Assembly (NCBI GenBank): GCA_015058625.1
Contig: SVCA01000011.1
Span: forward strand, 1-64,000
From: Pseudoselenomonas ruminantium
GTDB lineage: Bacteria; Bacillota; Negativicutes; Selenomonadales; Selenomonadaceae
Direction: 5' to 3'
Length of the DNA stretch: 64,000 nucleotides
In this document: piece after piece, positions 8,948 through 19,588 of the stretch
How the letters are laid out: every line of letters begins with the position of its first letter
How positions within the stretch are numbered: position 1 is the first letter of the stretch
Position numbers and translations under genes: made by a program
The notes under the pieces: generated by a model
Told to the model about the DNA's origin: nothing
The model's database searches: none
Seen by the model: only the letters and a program-made list of their open reading frames with translations

Positions 8948-9010
8948 GATTTAGAAATCTTAAGGCCTTCCCCGTTGGGGAAGGTGGCACGCGCAGCGTG
9001 ACGGATGAGG
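8946..9010 (+). repeat. Intergenic palindromic repeat between purC and purE
   Basis: Three adjacent perfect hairpins follow the purC stop: AAGATTT/AAATCTT (8946-8961), CCTTCCCC-GTT-GGGGAAGG (8966-8984) and CACGC-GCA-GCGTG (8988-9000), then ACGGATGAGG. The CCTTCCCC...GGCACGCGCAGCGTGACGGATGAGG block resembles dispersed REP-like elements of Firmicutes. No U-tract follows, so it should not stop transcription of the operon. Only one copy was noticed here. Confidence 0.6.
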
Positions 9011-9059
9011 TAACGATGTAAACGATAATTATCATAAGAGAAGGGAGAGCAAAACTTTA

Positions 9060-9545
9060 ATGAAAGCAGCAATTATCATGGGCAGCGATTCGGACTGGCC
9101 AATTTTGAAACCAGCTGTGGATATTTTGAAGTCCTTTGGCATTGAAGCCGAAGTGGTGGTGGCGTCTGCCCATCGTACGCCGGGCAAGGTGCGTGATTTT
9201 GTGCTTGCAGCACCGGAGAAGGGTATCTCTGTGTTCATTGTGGCGGCTGGCGCAGCGGCGCATTTGGCAGGCGTAGTAGCAAGCTATACGACGCTGCCGG
9301 TTATTGGTGTGCCCATCAATGCGACGGCACTCAATGGTATGGATGCGCTCTTGAGCACGGTGCAGATGCCTTCCGGTGTGCCGGTGGCGACGATGGCAAT
9401 CAATGGTGCGAAGAATGCAGCGATTTTTGCGGTGCAGATTTTTGCGGTGGGCAATGCTGAACTTGCAGCAAAGCTTGCGGCATATCGTGAAAAAATGGTT
9501 GAAGAAGTGGAAAAGAAAGCAGCCCGTGTAGCTGCGCAGCTTTAA
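9060..9545 (+). CDS. purE: 5-(carboxyamino)imidazole ribonucleotide mutase
   Basis: Interconverts N5-CAIR and CAIR. The 161-residue protein shows the substrate loop MGSDSDWP (7-14), SAHRTP and AGAAAHLAG of the class I family. AGAAGGGAGAG lies about ten bases before the ATG. Class I enzymes usually work with PurK, which is not in this window. Second gene of the pur operon. Confidence 0.95.
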   Translation: MKAAIIMGSDSDWPILKPAVDILKSFGIEAEVVVASAHRTPGKVRDFVLAAPEKGISVFIVAAGAAAHLAGVVASYTTLPVIGVPINATALNGMDALLSTVQMPSGVPVATMAINGAKNAAIFAVQIFAVGNAELAAKLAAYREKMVEEVEKKAARVAAQL

Positions 9546-9600
9546 GTTGCGCGGCACCGGACTGTTTTTTAGTAGAAAAAAGTGAGAGATTGATATAACC

Positions 9601-11040
9601 ATGTATGAAAATGGCTATAATGTAGAACCGAAATGGAAAGAGGAGTGCGGTGTTTACGGCGTGTTTTCCCGCACGGAAGATGTGTCGGGGCTGACCTACT
9701 TAGGGCTTTATGCCTTGCAGCACCGCGGGCAGGAAAGTGCAGGCATTGCTATTACCGATGGCGCCTGGATGGATGTTACCCGTGGTATGGGTCTCGTCAA
9801 TGAGGTGTTCCGCCATCAGGTGCCCCATATGGAAAATCAGTGCATCGCCATCGGCCATGTACGTTATTCCACCACAGGCTCAAGTCTTTTGTGCAACACC
9901 CAGCCGTTGATGGTGAATTATTCGGGCGGCAAGATTGCACTGGCGCATAACGGCAATCTGACCAACGCAGCCGAAATCCGCCATGAGCTGGAAGAACAGG
10001 GCACGATTTTCCAGACGTCCATTGATTCGGAAGTCTTTGTGAACCTCATTGCCCGCAGCCGGGCAGAAACCGTGGAAGAAAAGATTATCGAGAGCCTGAA
10101 GAAGATTCGCGGTGCATATTGTCTGGCGATTATGACGGAGGATAAGCTGATTGGGGCTCGTGACCCGCAGGGGTTCCGTCCGCTTTGTCTGGGCAAGACG
10201 GAGGAAGGCAGCTATATCCTGTCGTCGGAAAGCTGCGGCCTCGATGTGGCTGGTGCTGAGTTCGTCCGCGATATTGCGCCGGGTGAAATGGTGGTCATTG
10301 ACGACAGCGGCGTGAAATCCTATCCGTTCGCCATGCATGAGAAGAAGGCTTCCTGTATCTTTGAATACATTTATTTTGCCCGTCCGGATTCGGTCATTGA
10401 CGGCCAGAGCGTCCATGATGCCCGCTTTATGATGGGGCGGGTACTCGCGCGCGAGGCAAAGTTCAAGGGCGATATCGTGATTTCGGTGCCGGACTCCGGT
10501 ACGACGGCAGCTACGGGCTATGCTTATGAGTCGGGGATTCCCTTTGTGGAAGGGTTGATTAAGAACCGCTATATTGGCCGCACCTTTATTCAGCCGACAC
10601 AGAAGAAGCGCGATACCAGCGTGAAACTAAAGCTCAATGCCATCCGTTCCGTGGTGGCGGGGAAATCCGTTATCATGGTCGATGACAGTATCGTTCGCGG
10701 CACAACCAGCGGCAAGATTGTCAATATGCTCAAGCAGGCCGGAGCCAAAGAGGTGCATATGTGCATCAGCAGTCCGCCGATTGGCTATCCCTGCTATTAT
10801 GGGATTGATACTTCGGTGCGCAAGGAATTGATTGCTGCCACAAAGAGCGTTGAGGAAATCCGCGAGTTTATCGGTGCGGATTCCCTGCATTTCATTTCCC
10901 TGGAAGGGCTGAAATCCTGTGTGTCGGAAGTCAATGCCGACGATATGTGCTATGCCTGCTTCAATAGTGCCTATCCCATAGCCGATGGCGAAAAGCCGGC
11001 CGGTGACAGCAAGTATGTGTTTGAACAGCGCAAAAAGTGA
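9601..11040 (+). CDS. purF: Amidophosphoribosyltransferase
   Basis: Commits PRPP to purine synthesis by transferring glutamine-derived ammonia. The 479-residue protein is the Bacillus type: a 15-residue propeptide precedes the expected catalytic Cys16 (EECGVYGV). Four cysteines placed like the [4Fe-4S] ligands are visible ([16 protein letters not shown], and CYAC in DDMCYACF). The PRPP loop appears as [13 protein letters not shown]. Cluster binding suggests oxygen sensitivity, as expected for an anaerobe. Confidence 0.96.
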   Translation: MYENGYNVEPKWKEECGVYGVFSRTEDVSGLTYLGLYALQHRGQESAGIAITDGAWMDVTRGMGLVNEVFRHQVPHMENQCIAIGHVRYSTTGSSLLCNTQPLMVNYSGGKIALAHNGNLTNAAEIRHELEEQGTIFQTSIDSEVFVNLIARSRAETVEEKIIESLKKIRGAYCLAIMTEDKLIGARDPQGFRPLCLGKTEEGSYILSSESCGLDVAGAEFVRDIAPGEMVVIDDSGVKSYPFAMHEKKASCIFEYIYFARPDSVIDGQSVHDARFMMGRVLAREAKFKGDIVISVPDSGTTAATGYAYESGIPFVEGLIKNRYIGRTFIQPTQKKRDTSVKLKLNAIRSVVAGKSVIMVDDSIVRGTTSGKIVNMLKQAGAKEVHMCISSPPIGYPCYYGIDTSVRKELIAATKSVEEIREFIGADSLHFISLEGLKSCVSEVNADDMCYACFNSAYPIADGEKPAGDSKYVFEQRKK

Positions 11041-11054
11041 GGAACAAGAGGATA

Positions 11055-12107
11055 ATGACGGAAAAACTTACCTATAAAGATGCCGGTGTAGATATCGATG
11101 CGGGCAACCGCTCGGTAGAACTCATCAAGAACAGTGTGCGGGCAACGTACCGTCCGGAAGTGCTCGGTGACTTGGGCGGCTTTGGCGGCTTGTTTGCCTT
11201 AAATAGCGGCAAGTACAAGGAGCCCGTGCTGGTATCCGGCACGGATGGCGTGGGCACGAAACTCAAACTGGCCTTTATGCTCGATAAGCATGATACTATT
11301 GGTCAGGATGCCGTGGCCATGTGCGTCAACGATATTTTGGTGCAGGGGGCAGAACCTTTGTTCTTCCTCGACTATCTGGCGGTGGGCAAACTTTTGCCGG
11401 AACAGGTGGCCGATGTCGTAACCGGTGTAGCAGGCGCCTGCAAGGAATCCGGCTGTGCCCTGATTGGCGGCGAAACGGCAGAGATGAATGGCTTTTATCC
11501 CGAAGGAGAATACGATATTGCCGGCTTTGCCGTAGGCGTGGTGGAAAAGAGCAAGCTCATCACCAGCGCCAAGGTCAAGGAAGGCGATGTGATTCTTGGC
11601 CTGCCGTCCTCCGGCGTACATTCTAACGGCTATTCCCTCGTGCGCCGCATTGTCTTTGATCATAAGGGCTTCAAGGGCGATGAATATATGGAGGAACTGG
11701 GCAGGACCATCGGTGAGGAACTCCTGACGCCGACGCGCCTGTACCCGAAATCCTGTCTGCCGCTGATTGAAAAATTCGATATTCACGGCATGGTGCATAT
11801 CACGGGCGGCGGCTTCTACGAGAATATCCCTCGCGCTTTGCCCGAGGATTTGGCAGTGGAAATCGACACGAGCAAATGGGAAATGCCGGCTATCTTCCGT
11901 CTCCTGCAGCAGTGGGGCAATGTGGACTGGCCGGAAATGTACCGTACCTTCAACATGGGTATCGGCATGATTCTGATTGTCGCTGCTGAAGAAGCAGAAG
12001 CGGTCAAGGCACATTTGCAGGCGGCTGACGAAACGGTTTATGAAATCGGTAAGGTCGTCAAAGGCGGCCATGATGTAACATTGCAGGGCGGTGTGTTCGT
12101 TGGCTAA
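11055..12107 (+). CDS. purM: Phosphoribosylformylglycinamidine cyclo-ligase
   Basis: AIR synthetase closes the imidazole ring of FGAM with ATP. The 350 residues start [12 protein letters not shown] and contain GTDGVGTKL and IGGETAEM, all typical of PurM. ATG 11055 is preferred over the in-frame GTG at 11037, which overlaps purF and would add six residues not usual in the family; AAGAGG lies directly upstream. FGAM synthase genes (purL/purQ/purS) are absent from this cluster. Confidence 0.95.
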   Translation: MTEKLTYKDAGVDIDAGNRSVELIKNSVRATYRPEVLGDLGGFGGLFALNSGKYKEPVLVSGTDGVGTKLKLAFMLDKHDTIGQDAVAMCVNDILVQGAEPLFFLDYLAVGKLLPEQVADVVTGVAGACKESGCALIGGETAEMNGFYPEGEYDIAGFAVGVVEKSKLITSAKVKEGDVILGLPSSGVHSNGYSLVRRIVFDHKGFKGDEYMEELGRTIGEELLTPTRLYPKSCLPLIEKFDIHGMVHITGGGFYENIPRALPEDLAVEIDTSKWEMPAIFRLLQQWGNVDWPEMYRTFNMGIGMILIVAAEEAEAVKAHLQAADETVYEIGKVVKGGHDVTLQGGVFVG

Positions 12108-12708
12108 GGAAAAATTAGGTGTTCTTTGTTCCGGCCGCGGCACAGATTTGCAGTCCATCATCGATGCGATTGAAGCGGGGCAGGTTCCTGCCGAAATCGC
12201 CATAGTATTGACGGATAAGGAAGCCTATGCGCTGGAACGGGCAAGAAAGGCCGGCATTGAAGCGGTCTGCGTTGACCGCAAGCAGTTTGACGGTCGTGAG
12301 CCCTTTGAAAAGGCCTTGATTGAAAAGCTTGAAGCCGCAGGTGTAACACTGGTGGTGCTGGCAGGCTTTATGCGGATACTTACCCCGTATTTTGTAGGGC
12401 ATTTTGCCGGACGTATCATGAATATTCATCCGGCGCTTTTGCCCAGTTTCCCCGGCGCCCATGCCCATCGGGATGTACTGGCCTATGGCGTGAAAGTCAG
12501 CGGCTGTACGGTGCATTTCGTGGATGAAGGCACGGATTCCGGCCCTATCATCATGCAGGCGGCTGTGCCGGTGCTCGATGATGATACGGAGGAAACCTTG
12601 GGCGCAAGAGTGCTCAAAGAGGAACACCGGATTTATCCGGAATGTATCCGGCTGTACTGTGAAGGCAAGTTAAAGGTTGAAGGCCGTAAGGTGACGATTT
12701 TAGAGTAA
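12100..12708 (+). CDS. purN: Phosphoribosylglycinamide formyltransferase
   Basis: Transfers a formyl group from 10-formyl-THF to GAR. The 202 residues carry the catalytic segment [12 protein letters not shown] (Asn and His) and a downstream acidic motif in [15 protein letters not shown] start at 12100 is chosen because GGGCGGTG lies six bases upstream and gives the usual N-terminus AKEKLGVL; a GTG at 12091 would add three residues. It overlaps purM by 8 nt. The P-loop-like SGRGTD has Asp where Asn is more common. Confidence 0.93.
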   Translation: MAKEKLGVLCSGRGTDLQSIIDAIEAGQVPAEIAIVLTDKEAYALERARKAGIEAVCVDRKQFDGREPFEKALIEKLEAAGVTLVVLAGFMRILTPYFVGHFAGRIMNIHPALLPSFPGAHAHRDVLAYGVKVSGCTVHFVDEGTDSGPIIMQAAVPVLDDDTEETLGARVLKEEHRIYPECIRLYCEGKLKVEGRKVTILE

Positions 12709-12731
12709 GACGCGTAAAGGAGAACAGATAA

Positions 12732-13325
12732 ATGCAGATTAAGCGTGCCCTGATTAGCGTATCCAATAAAGAAGGCGTGGTTGAGTTCGCCCGCCAGCTC
12801 CATGAAGCCGGTGTGGAAATCATCTCCACGGGCGGAACGATGAAAGCCATCAAGGAAGCAGGCATCCCTGTAACCTATGTCAGCGATGTGACAGGCTTCC
12901 CCGAAATCATGGATGGCCGCGTAAAGACGTTAAATCCCTATATTCATGGTGGTATCCTCGCGGTGCGGGACAATGCCGAACATGTGGCGCAGATGGAAAA
13001 GCATGGCATCAAGGGGATTGACCTCGTAGCGGTCAATCTCTATCCGTTCAAGGAAACCATTGCCAAGCCGGATGTAACGCTGGCAGAAGCCATTGAAAAT
13101 ATTGACATCGGCGGCCCGGCTATGGTACGCGCTTCGGCCAAGAACTTCAAGTTCGTGACCATTGTGACCAATCCGGCTAAGTATAATGAAGTAATTGCCC
13201 AGATTAAGAAAAATGGCGGTGTCGATGACCGTACCCGCATGGAACTTGCGCAGGAAGCCTTTGCCCATACGGCGGCTTACGACACGATGATTCAGGATTA
13301 TCTGGCAAAACAGCTGGCAAAATAA
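12732..13325 (+). CDS. purH: Stand-alone IMP cyclohydrolase (N-terminal half of PurH)
   Basis: The 197 residues cover exactly the MGS-like IMP cyclohydrolase domain, which closes FAICAR to IMP. Visible family motifs are [32 protein letters not shown] and ASAKNF. The KTL motif is followed by Asn where His is usual. The AICAR transformylase domain (~310 residues) that normally follows is absent: the reading frame ends cleanly after the linker helix and purD starts 11 nt later, so this is a domain-sized gene and not a frameshift. The transformylase must be encoded elsewhere. Confidence 0.9.
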   Translation: MQIKRALISVSNKEGVVEFARQLHEAGVEIISTGGTMKAIKEAGIPVTYVSDVTGFPEIMDGRVKTLNPYIHGGILAVRDNAEHVAQMEKHGIKGIDLVAVNLYPFKETIAKPDVTLAEAIENIDIGGPAMVRASAKNFKFVTIVTNPAKYNEVIAQIKKNGGVDDRTRMELAQEAFAHTAAYDTMIQDYLAKQLAK

Positions 13326-13336
13326 GGGGCGAAACC

Positions 13337-14608
13337 ATGAATATTTTAGTAATCGGCAGTGGCGGCCGGGAGCATACGTTAGCGTGGAAGCTCGCTCAGT
13401 CGCCGAAGGCAGATAAGATTTATGCATTGCCGGGCAATCCGGGCATGGCTGATGTGGCGATGTGCGTGGAAGGTATTGCTATTACGGATAATGCGTCGAT
13501 TGTGGATTTTGCGCAAAAGCATGCGATTGGGCTGGTCGTAGTCGGCCCGGAAGTACCCCTGACCAATGGCTTAGTGGATGCAGTCACGGCAGCAGGTATC
13601 AAGGCGTTTGGCCCCACGCAGGCGGCGGCGCAGATTGAAGGCTCCAAATCCTTTTCCAAGGATTTGATGAAGAAATACGGCATTCCCACAGCTAAGTACG
13701 AAGTGTTCACCGAGGCAGAGGCAGCTCGGGAGTACATTCGTAAAGAAGGCGCGCCAATCGTTATCAAGGCGGACGGCCTGGCCGCGGGCAAAGGTGTTAT
13801 CGTGGCCATGACGGAAGACGAAGCATTGCAGGCTGTTGCGGACATTATGGAAGATAAGGAATTCGGCAATGCAGGTTCGCGCGTAGTTATTGAAGAATTC
13901 ATGGAAGGCGAGGAAGCATCCCTTCTATGCTTCACCGATGGCAAGACCATCTGCCCCATGATCAGTTCGCAGGATCATAAGCGCGCCTATGATGGTGACA
14001 AAGGCCCCAACACTGGCGGCATGGGCACTTATGCCCCGGCTCCTGTCATGACGGATAAAATGGTGCAGGAAACCTATGATAAAATTCTTGTGCCGACCAT
14101 CAAGGCCATGGAGCAGGAAGGCAAGCCCTATAAAGGCTGTCTCTATGCCGGCCTGATGATTACGGCAGACGGGCCGAAAGTTGTGGAATTCAACGCACGC
14201 TTCGGTGACCCGGAAACGCAGGTTGTTCTGCCGCTCTTAAACAGTGATTTGGTAGAAATCATGCTGGCCTGCGCTGATGGAAATTTGGCTGAAGTACAGA
14301 TTGACTGGTCAAAAGATGCCGCAGTCTGCGTGGTTATGGCGGCAGGCGGCTATCCCAAGTCTTACCGCAAGGGTGATGCGATTACCGGCTTGGATGAGGC
14401 CAAGGCAGCAGGGGCGTTGGTGTTCCATGCAGGTACGGCACATAAAGACGGTAACATTGTCACGGATGGCGGCCGCGTTCTTGGCGTGGTGGCCAAGGCT
14501 GGTGATGTGCGTTCGGCAGTAGCTAAGGCTTATGCCGGGGTAGAGAAGATTTCCTTTAAGGATGCGTTCTATCGCAAAGATATTGCGCATAGGGCATTAG
14601 AAAGATAA
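13337..14608 (+). CDS. purD: Phosphoribosylamine-glycine ligase
   Basis: GAR synthetase, an ATP-grasp enzyme joining glycine to phosphoribosylamine. The 423 residues begin with the family signature VIGSGGREHTLAWKL and contain KADGLAAGKGV and the RFGDPETQ metal-binding motif near the ATP-grasp core. It is the last gene of the pur operon and is followed 22 nt later by structured hairpin element copy A. Confidence 0.96.
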   Translation: MNILVIGSGGREHTLAWKLAQSPKADKIYALPGNPGMADVAMCVEGIAITDNASIVDFAQKHAIGLVVVGPEVPLTNGLVDAVTAAGIKAFGPTQAAAQIEGSKSFSKDLMKKYGIPTAKYEVFTEAEAAREYIRKEGAPIVIKADGLAAGKGVIVAMTEDEALQAVADIMEDKEFGNAGSRVVIEEFMEGEEASLLCFTDGKTICPMISSQDHKRAYDGDKGPNTGGMGTYAPAPVMTDKMVQETYDKILVPTIKAMEQEGKPYKGCLYAGLMITADGPKVVEFNARFGDPETQVVLPLLNSDLVEIMLACADGNLAEVQIDWSKDAAVCVVMAAGGYPKSYRKGDAITGLDEAKAAGALVFHAGTAHKDGNIVTDGGRVLGVVAKAGDVRSAVAKAYAGVEKISFKDAFYRKDIAHRALER

Positions 14609-14630
14609 GATTTCTTTCTAATTAAATAAG

Positions 14631-14727
14631 ATATGCTAAGAAGCTCCGGTGCTGATAATACCTTTCCTTCACTTAGACAAGCTTGTCAAACATTTTGGAA
14701 AGATATTATCAGCACCGGGGCTTTTTT
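14631..14727 (+). terminator. Structured hairpin element, copy A (terminator-like, loop conserved with copy B)
   Basis: ATATGCTAAG is followed, after two bases, by an 18-bp stem (14643-14660 with 14704-14721), a second stem CTTTCC/GGAAAG, and a 29-nt loop (14668-14696). The loop holds CTTAGACAAGCTTGTCAAAC, including the palindrome GACAAGCTTGTC. Six T residues follow, so it can end pur transcription. Copy B at 37613 has the same layout with a different but still paired stem. Confidence 0.85.
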
Positions 14728-14740
14728 CGTGTAATTGGAA

Positions 14741-14917
14741 TCAAAATGATTTCTATGCTAAGAGGTGAAGGTTCTTTTGGATGATTTATAGGCGTAATTT
14801 GTTCGAAATAAGAGGAGTTTGCAACGTGTTTTTTCGTGAATGAGAGGCAGTTTGAAATTTTTTTTGCGTTTTGATACGCGAGGTAACGTGTACACGAAAA
14901 ACTTTGTAAAATAAGTG
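14741..14917. other. Gene-free interval before the str operon promoter
   Basis: About 177 bases with no plausible gene. It holds T-rich runs, a lone TATGCTAAG at 14754 without a hairpin behind it, and the 10-bp palindrome CGTGTACACG (14887-14896) 22 bp upstream of the -35 box, a possible regulator site. Confidence 0.5.
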
Positions 14918-14946
14918 TTGACAGGGATTTTAGTGGATGCTAATAT
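14918..14946 (+). promoter_or_regulatory. Sigma-A promoter of the str operon
   Basis: Perfect -35 TTGACA (14918-14923), 17-bp spacer, -10 TAATAT (14941-14946) preceded by TGC (extended -10). A strong promoter suits the ribosomal and elongation-factor genes that follow. Confidence 0.88.
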
Positions 14947-15000
14947 ATAGAAGTGCCTGATTCGAGGGCATGATTTTAGTGATACAGGGGAGTGAAAACA

Positions 15001-15246
15001 ATGACACTGGAAGCACTGAAAACAGCCAAGCGGGTCATTGGTATCAAACAGGTTGCCAAAGCGGTAAAACGCGAAGCGGCAACGGAAGTCTTTATCGCTG
15101 ATGATGCAGATGCCAAGGTGGTTGAACCTTTGGAAACGCTCTGCACGGAACAGAATGTACCGGTCAGCCGCGTGAGTTCGATGAAAGAGCTGGGGACAGC
15201 TTGCAACATCGAAGTTGGTGCGGCAGCGGCGGCAGCGATTAAGTAA
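15001..15246 (+). CDS. rplGB: Ribosomal L7Ae/L30e-family protein (YbxF-like)
   Basis: Small L7Ae-fold RNA-binding protein that recognises kink-turns; in Bacillus the homologue YbxF sits at the same place before rpsL. The 81 residues end with the family pattern SMKELGTACNIEVGAAAAAA. ATG 15001 is chosen over the in-frame GTG 14992 because GGGGAG at 14985-14990 overlaps the GTG but is well spaced for the ATG. In many Firmicutes rpoB-rpoC lie directly upstream; here the purine operon does. Confidence 0.9.
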   Translation: MTLEALKTAKRVIGIKQVAKAVKREAATEVFIADDADAKVVEPLETLCTEQNVPVSRVSSMKELGTACNIEVGAAAAAAIK

Positions 15247-15261
15247 TACGCCTATTTGTTA

Positions 15262-15288
15262 AAAATCGTAAGCTCTGCTTGCGATTTT
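15262..15288 (+). promoter_or_regulatory. Hairpin between the L7Ae-like gene and rpsL
   Basis: A 12-bp stem (AAAATCGTAAGC with GCTTGCGATTTT) and a TCT loop lie in an 84-nt gap. It is followed by AATAAATAATAA, not a T-run, so it may be an mRNA processing or stability site and not a full terminator. Confidence 0.4.
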
Positions 15289-15330
15289 AATAAATAATAA
15301 ATTCTCAATATGAAGGAAGGAGGTGCATGT

Positions 15331-15708
15331 ATGCCTACTATCAACCAGTTAGTTCGTAAGAGCAGAAAGAGCATGCAGGAGAAGTCCAAAGCACCAGCAC
15401 TTAAGAATTGCCCGCAGAAACGTGGCGTTTGCACTCGTGTTTACACGTCTACGCCGAAAAAGCCGAACTCGGCTCTGCGTAAAGTAGCTCGTGTTCGTTT
15501 GACGAACAGCATCGAAGTTACTGCATATATTCCGGGCATTGGTCATAATCTTCAGGAGCATAGTGTTGTTCTGATCCGTGGCGGTCGTGTTAAGGACCTG
15601 CCGGGTGTTCGTTACCACATCATCCGTGGTTCTCTCGATACTGCAGGTGTGCAGGATCGTGCTCAGGGCCGCTCCAAGTATGGTGCGAAACGCGCTAAGA
15701 AGAAATAA
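15331..15708 (+). CDS. rpsL: 30S ribosomal protein S12
   Basis: Decoding-centre protein of the small subunit. The 125-residue product has [17 protein letters not shown], with the conserved Lys of the streptomycin region unchanged, and [17 protein letters not shown] 15331 follows GGAAGGAGGT; an in-frame ATG at 15310 would place the Shine-Dalgarno site inside the gene. Followed by rpsG after 41 nt. Confidence 0.97.
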   Translation: MPTINQLVRKSRKSMQEKSKAPALKNCPQKRGVCTRVYTSTPKKPNSALRKVARVRLTNSIEVTAYIPGIGHNLQEHSVVLIRGGRVKDLPGVRYHIIRGSLDTAGVQDRAQGRSKYGAKRAKKK

Positions 15709-15737
15709 TACAGCTTCGCAAATGAAGACTATGATAA

Positions 15738-16220
<483 letters not shown>

Positions 16221-16252
16221 TCTTTTCTATTATATAAGGAGCGATATTAAAA

Positions 16253-18331
16253 GTGGCAAGAGAGTATTCCCTTGAAAAAACTCGTAATATCGGTATCATG
16301 GCTCACATCGATGCTGGTAAGACGACTACTACTGAGCGTATCCTCTTCTACACCGGTGTAAACCACAAGATCGGTGAAGTTCACGACGGTGCTGCTACCA
16401 TGGACTGGATGGTTCAGGAGCAGGAACGCGGCATCACGATTACGTCTGCTGCTACCACCTGTCATTGGAAAGACCATCGTATCAACATCATTGATACTCC
16501 GGGTCACGTGGACTTTACGGTAGAAGTTGAACGTTCCCTGCGCGTACTCGATGGTACCGTAGCAGTTCTGACTGCTCGCGGTGGCGTTGAGCCTCAGACT
16601 GAAACCGTATGGCGTCAGGCTGAGAAGTACAATGTTCCTCGTATGGCTTATGTCAACAAGATGGACATCACGGGCGCAGATTTCTACAATGTTATCAACA
16701 TGATGCATGAACGTCTCCAGGCCAATGCAGTAGCTATCCAGCTGCCGATCGGTGCTGAAGATACCTTCCAGGGCATCATCGACCTCGTTAAGAACGAAGC
16801 CATCGTTTATGAAGACGACCTCGGCAAAGTTGCTGACGAAGTTGCTATTCCTGATGACATGAAGGAAAAAGCTGAAGAGTATCGCGAAAAGCTGCTCGAA
16901 GCTCTCTCCGAACTCGATGACGAGTTTATGGAAAAATATCTCGGTGGCGAAGAAATCACTGAAGAAGAGATTAAGAAAGTCATCCGTAAGGGCACCGTTG
17001 AGTGCAAACTCGTTCCGGTAACCTGCGGTACTTCCTATCGTAACAAGGGCGTTCAGCCCCTGCTCGATGCCATCGTTGATTACATGCCGGCTCCGGTAGA
17101 CATTCCGCCTATCAAGGGCATCAATCCGGATTCCGGTGAAGAAGACCATCGTCCGTCCAGTGACGACGAGCCGTTCTCGGCCCTGGCCTTCAAGATTATG
17201 ACCGACCCCTATGTTGGTAAGCTGGCATTCTTCCGCGTTTACTCCGGTGTGCTCGATGCTGGTTCCTACGTGTTCAACTCCACGAAGGGCAAGAAAGAGC
17301 GTATCGGCCGTATCCTGCAGATGCACGCTAACAACCGTAAGGAAATCGAAAAGGTTTACAGCGGTGATATCGCTGCTGCTGTTGGTCTTAAAGACACCAC
17401 GACTGGTGACACGCTGTGCGACGAAGCACATCCCATCATCCTCGAATCCATGGAATTCCCGGATCCCGTTATCTCCGTTGCTGTTGAACCGGCTACGAAG
17501 AACGACCAGGAAAAGATGGGCGTAGCTCTCCAGAAACTGGCTGAAGAAGATCCGACCTTCCGTGTACGTACCGATCAGGAAACTGGTCAGTGCATCATCT
17601 CCGGTATGGGCGAGCTTCACCTCCAGATTATCGTTGACCGTATGCTCCGCGAATTCAAAGTGGACTGCAAGGTTGGCGAACCGCAGGTTGCTTATCGTGA
17701 AACGATTCGCAAGACGGTTAAGTCCGAAGGTAAGTTCGTACGCCAGTCCGGTGGTCATGGTCAGTACGGTCATTGCTGGCTCGAACTCATTCCGCAGGAA
17801 CCGGGTGAAGGCTTCAGCTTTGAAAATAAAGTTGTCGGTGGTGCAATTCCGAAGGAATTCATCAACCCGATCGAAGCCGGCGTAAAGCAGGCTATGGAAA
17901 CTGGTGTTGTTGCTGGTTATCCGATGGTGGACATCAAAGCTATCGTTTACGATGGTTCGTTCCACGAAGTTGACTCCTCTGAAGCAGCGTTCAAGGTTGC
18001 CGGTTCCATGGCATTCAAGAGCGGTGCAGAGAAGGCAAATCCGGTTCTTCTTGAACCGTATGTTAAAGTCGAAGTCACCGTTCCTGAAGAATACATGGGC
18101 GATGTCATCGGCGACCTGAACTCCCGTCGCGGCCGTATCGATGGTATGGAAGCACGCAACGGTGCTCAGGTAATCAACGGGTTCGTGCCTCTTTCCGAAA
18201 TGTTCGGTTACTCCACGGATCTCCGTTCCAAAACTCAGGGCCGAGGGAACTACAGCATGGAAGTAGCTTACTATGATGAAGTTCCTAAGAATATAGCCGA
18301 AAAGGTTATTGCTAAAAACAAAGGCGAATAA
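16253..18331 (+). CDS. fusA: Elongation factor G
   Basis: GTPase that drives tRNA-mRNA translocation. The 692 residues carry the G1 loop [12 protein letters not shown] (17-28), switch region [10 protein letters not shown]3 DTPGHVDF and G4 NKMD. It starts with GTG 16253 behind AAGGAG; the N-terminus [15 protein letters not shown] is canonical. Codon use favours GTT/GTA and CGT/CGC as in its highly expressed neighbours. tuf follows after 17 nt. Confidence 0.98.
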   Translation: MAREYSLEKTRNIGIMAHIDAGKTTTTERILFYTGVNHKIGEVHDGAATMDWMVQEQERGITITSAATTCHWKDHRINIIDTPGHVDFTVEVERSLRVLDGTVAVLTARGGVEPQTETVWRQAEKYNVPRMAYVNKMDITGADFYNVINMMHERLQANAVAIQLPIGAEDTFQGIIDLVKNEAIVYEDDLGKVADEVAIPDDMKEKAEEYREKLLEALSELDDEFMEKYLGGEEITEEEIKKVIRKGTVECKLVPVTCGTSYRNKGVQPLLDAIVDYMPAPVDIPPIKGINPDSGEEDHRPSSDDEPFSALAFKIMTDPYVGKLAFFRVYSGVLDAGSYVFNSTKGKKERIGRILQMHANNRKEIEKVYSGDIAAAVGLKDTTTGDTLCDEAHPIILESMEFPDPVISVAVEPATKNDQEKMGVALQKLAEEDPTFRVRTDQETGQCIISGMGELHLQIIVDRMLREFKVDCKVGEPQVAYRETIRKTVKSEGKFVRQSGGHGQYGHCWLELIPQEPGEGFSFENKVVGGAIPKEFINPIEAGVKQAMETGVVAGYPMVDIKAIVYDGSFHEVDSSEAAFKVAGSMAFKSGAEKANPVLLEPYVKVEVTVPEEYMGDVIGDLNSRRGRIDGMEARNGAQVINGFVPLSEMFGYSTDLRSKTQGRGNYSMEVAYYDEVPKNIAEKVIAKNKGE

Positions 18332-18348
18332 GGGAGGAAAAAACACAA

Positions 18349-19536
18349 ATGGCTAAAGAAAAGTTTGAGAGAACTAAACCCCATGTTAACATTGGTACCA
18401 TTGGTCACGTTGACCATGGCAAGACGACGCTGACGGCTGCAATCACGAAGTGCCTGGCTGAAAAAGGCATGGCAAAATTCGAAGATTACGCTGATATCGA
18501 TAAGGCTCCGGAAGAGCGTGAACGCGGTATCACCATCAACACGGCACACGTTGAGTATGAGACGGAAAAACGTCACTATGCACACGTTGACTGCCCGGGC
18601 CATGCTGACTATGTAAAGAACATGATCACTGGCGCTGCTCAGATGGATGGTGCTATCCTGGTAGTTTCCGCTGCTGATGGCCCGATGCCGCAGACTCGTG
18701 AGCACATCCTGCTCGCTCGTCAGGTAGGCGTTCCTGCAATCGTTGTATTCCTGAACAAGGTTGACCAGGTTGACGATCCGGAACTGCTCGAACTCGTTGA
18801 AATGGAAGTTCGTGAACTGCTCTCCAGCTACGAATTCCCTGGCGATGACATCCCTGTTATTGCTGGCTCCGCTCTGAAGGCTCTGGAAGGCGATGCTGAC
18901 ATGCAGGCTAAGATTTATGAGCTGATGGATGCTGTTGACGAATACATCCCGACTCCGACCCGTGACACGGATAAGCCGTTCCTGATGCCGGTCGAAGACG
19001 TATTCACGATCACTGGTCGTGGTACGGTTGCTACGGGCCGTGTAGAACGTGGCGAACTGAAGCTGAACGACACGGTTGAAATCGTAGGTCTCCAGGATGA
19101 ACCGAAATCCACGGTTGTAACGGGTATCGAAATGTTCCGCAAGATGCTCGACAGCGCTGTTGCTGGCGATAACATCGGTGCTCTGCTCCGCGGTATTGAC
19201 CGTAAGGAAATCGAACGCGGTCAGGTTCTGGCTAAGCCGGGTTCCATCAACCCGCACACGAAGTTCAAAGGTCAGGTTTACGTTCTGACTAAGGAAGAAG
19301 GCGGCCGTCATACTCCGTTCTTCACGAACTATCGTCCGCAGTTCTACTTCCGTACGACTGACGTTACGGGCGTAGTTACTCTGCCGGCTGGCACGGAAAT
19401 GGTTATGCCTGGCGATAACATCGAGATGGATGTTGAACTCATCACTCCGATTGCTATCGAAAAAGGTCTTCGTTTCGCTATCCGCGAAGGTGGTCACACG
19501 GTTGGTGCAGGCCGCGTAACGGAAATCGAAGGCTAA
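18349..19536 (+). CDS. tuf: Elongation factor Tu
   Basis: Delivers aminoacyl-tRNA to the ribosome. The 395-residue protein has GHVDHGKT (P-loop, about 19-26), the switch I segment [20 protein letters not shown] and NKVD. GGGAGGAAAA precedes the ATG. Last gene of the str operon, followed by a strong terminator at 19561. Only one tuf copy is in the window. Confidence 0.98.
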   Translation: MAKEKFERTKPHVNIGTIGHVDHGKTTLTAAITKCLAEKGMAKFEDYADIDKAPEERERGITINTAHVEYETEKRHYAHVDCPGHADYVKNMITGAAQMDGAILVVSAADGPMPQTREHILLARQVGVPAIVVFLNKVDQVDDPELLELVEMEVRELLSSYEFPGDDIPVIAGSALKALEGDADMQAKIYELMDAVDEYIPTPTRDTDKPFLMPVEDVFTITGRGTVATGRVERGELKLNDTVEIVGLQDEPKSTVVTGIEMFRKMLDSAVAGDNIGALLRGIDRKEIERGQVLAKPGSINPHTKFKGQVYVLTKEEGGRHTPFFTNYRPQFYFRTTDVTGVVTLPAGTEMVMPGDNIEMDVELITPIAIEKGLRFAIREGGHTVGAGRVTEIEG

Positions 19537-19560
19537 TTATTAGTCAATCAATCCCATGAT

Positions 19561-19588
19561 AAGAGCGGCGCTCGCGCCGCTCTTATTT
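19561..19588 (+). terminator. Rho-independent terminator of the str operon
   Basis: A perfect 10-bp GC-rich stem AAGAGCGGCG/CGCCGCTCTT with a CTCG tetraloop, then TATTT. It separates tuf from the S10 operon. Confidence 0.85.

Noticed and set aside
14754..14800. Possible third copy of the structured hairpin element (TATGCTAAG)
   Set aside because: Only the 9-bp flank matches; no stem or loop core follows. A similar TATGCTAAG at 42381 is part of the dut ribosome-binding region.
16247..18346. A 699-codon open frame antisense to the whole of fusA
   Set aside because: It mirrors fusA and results from codon bias in a highly expressed gene; it has no family-like motifs and no independent ribosome-binding site.
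18271..19497. A 408-codon antisense frame across tuf
   Set aside because: Same cause as the fusA shadow; EF-Tu on the plus strand is certain.
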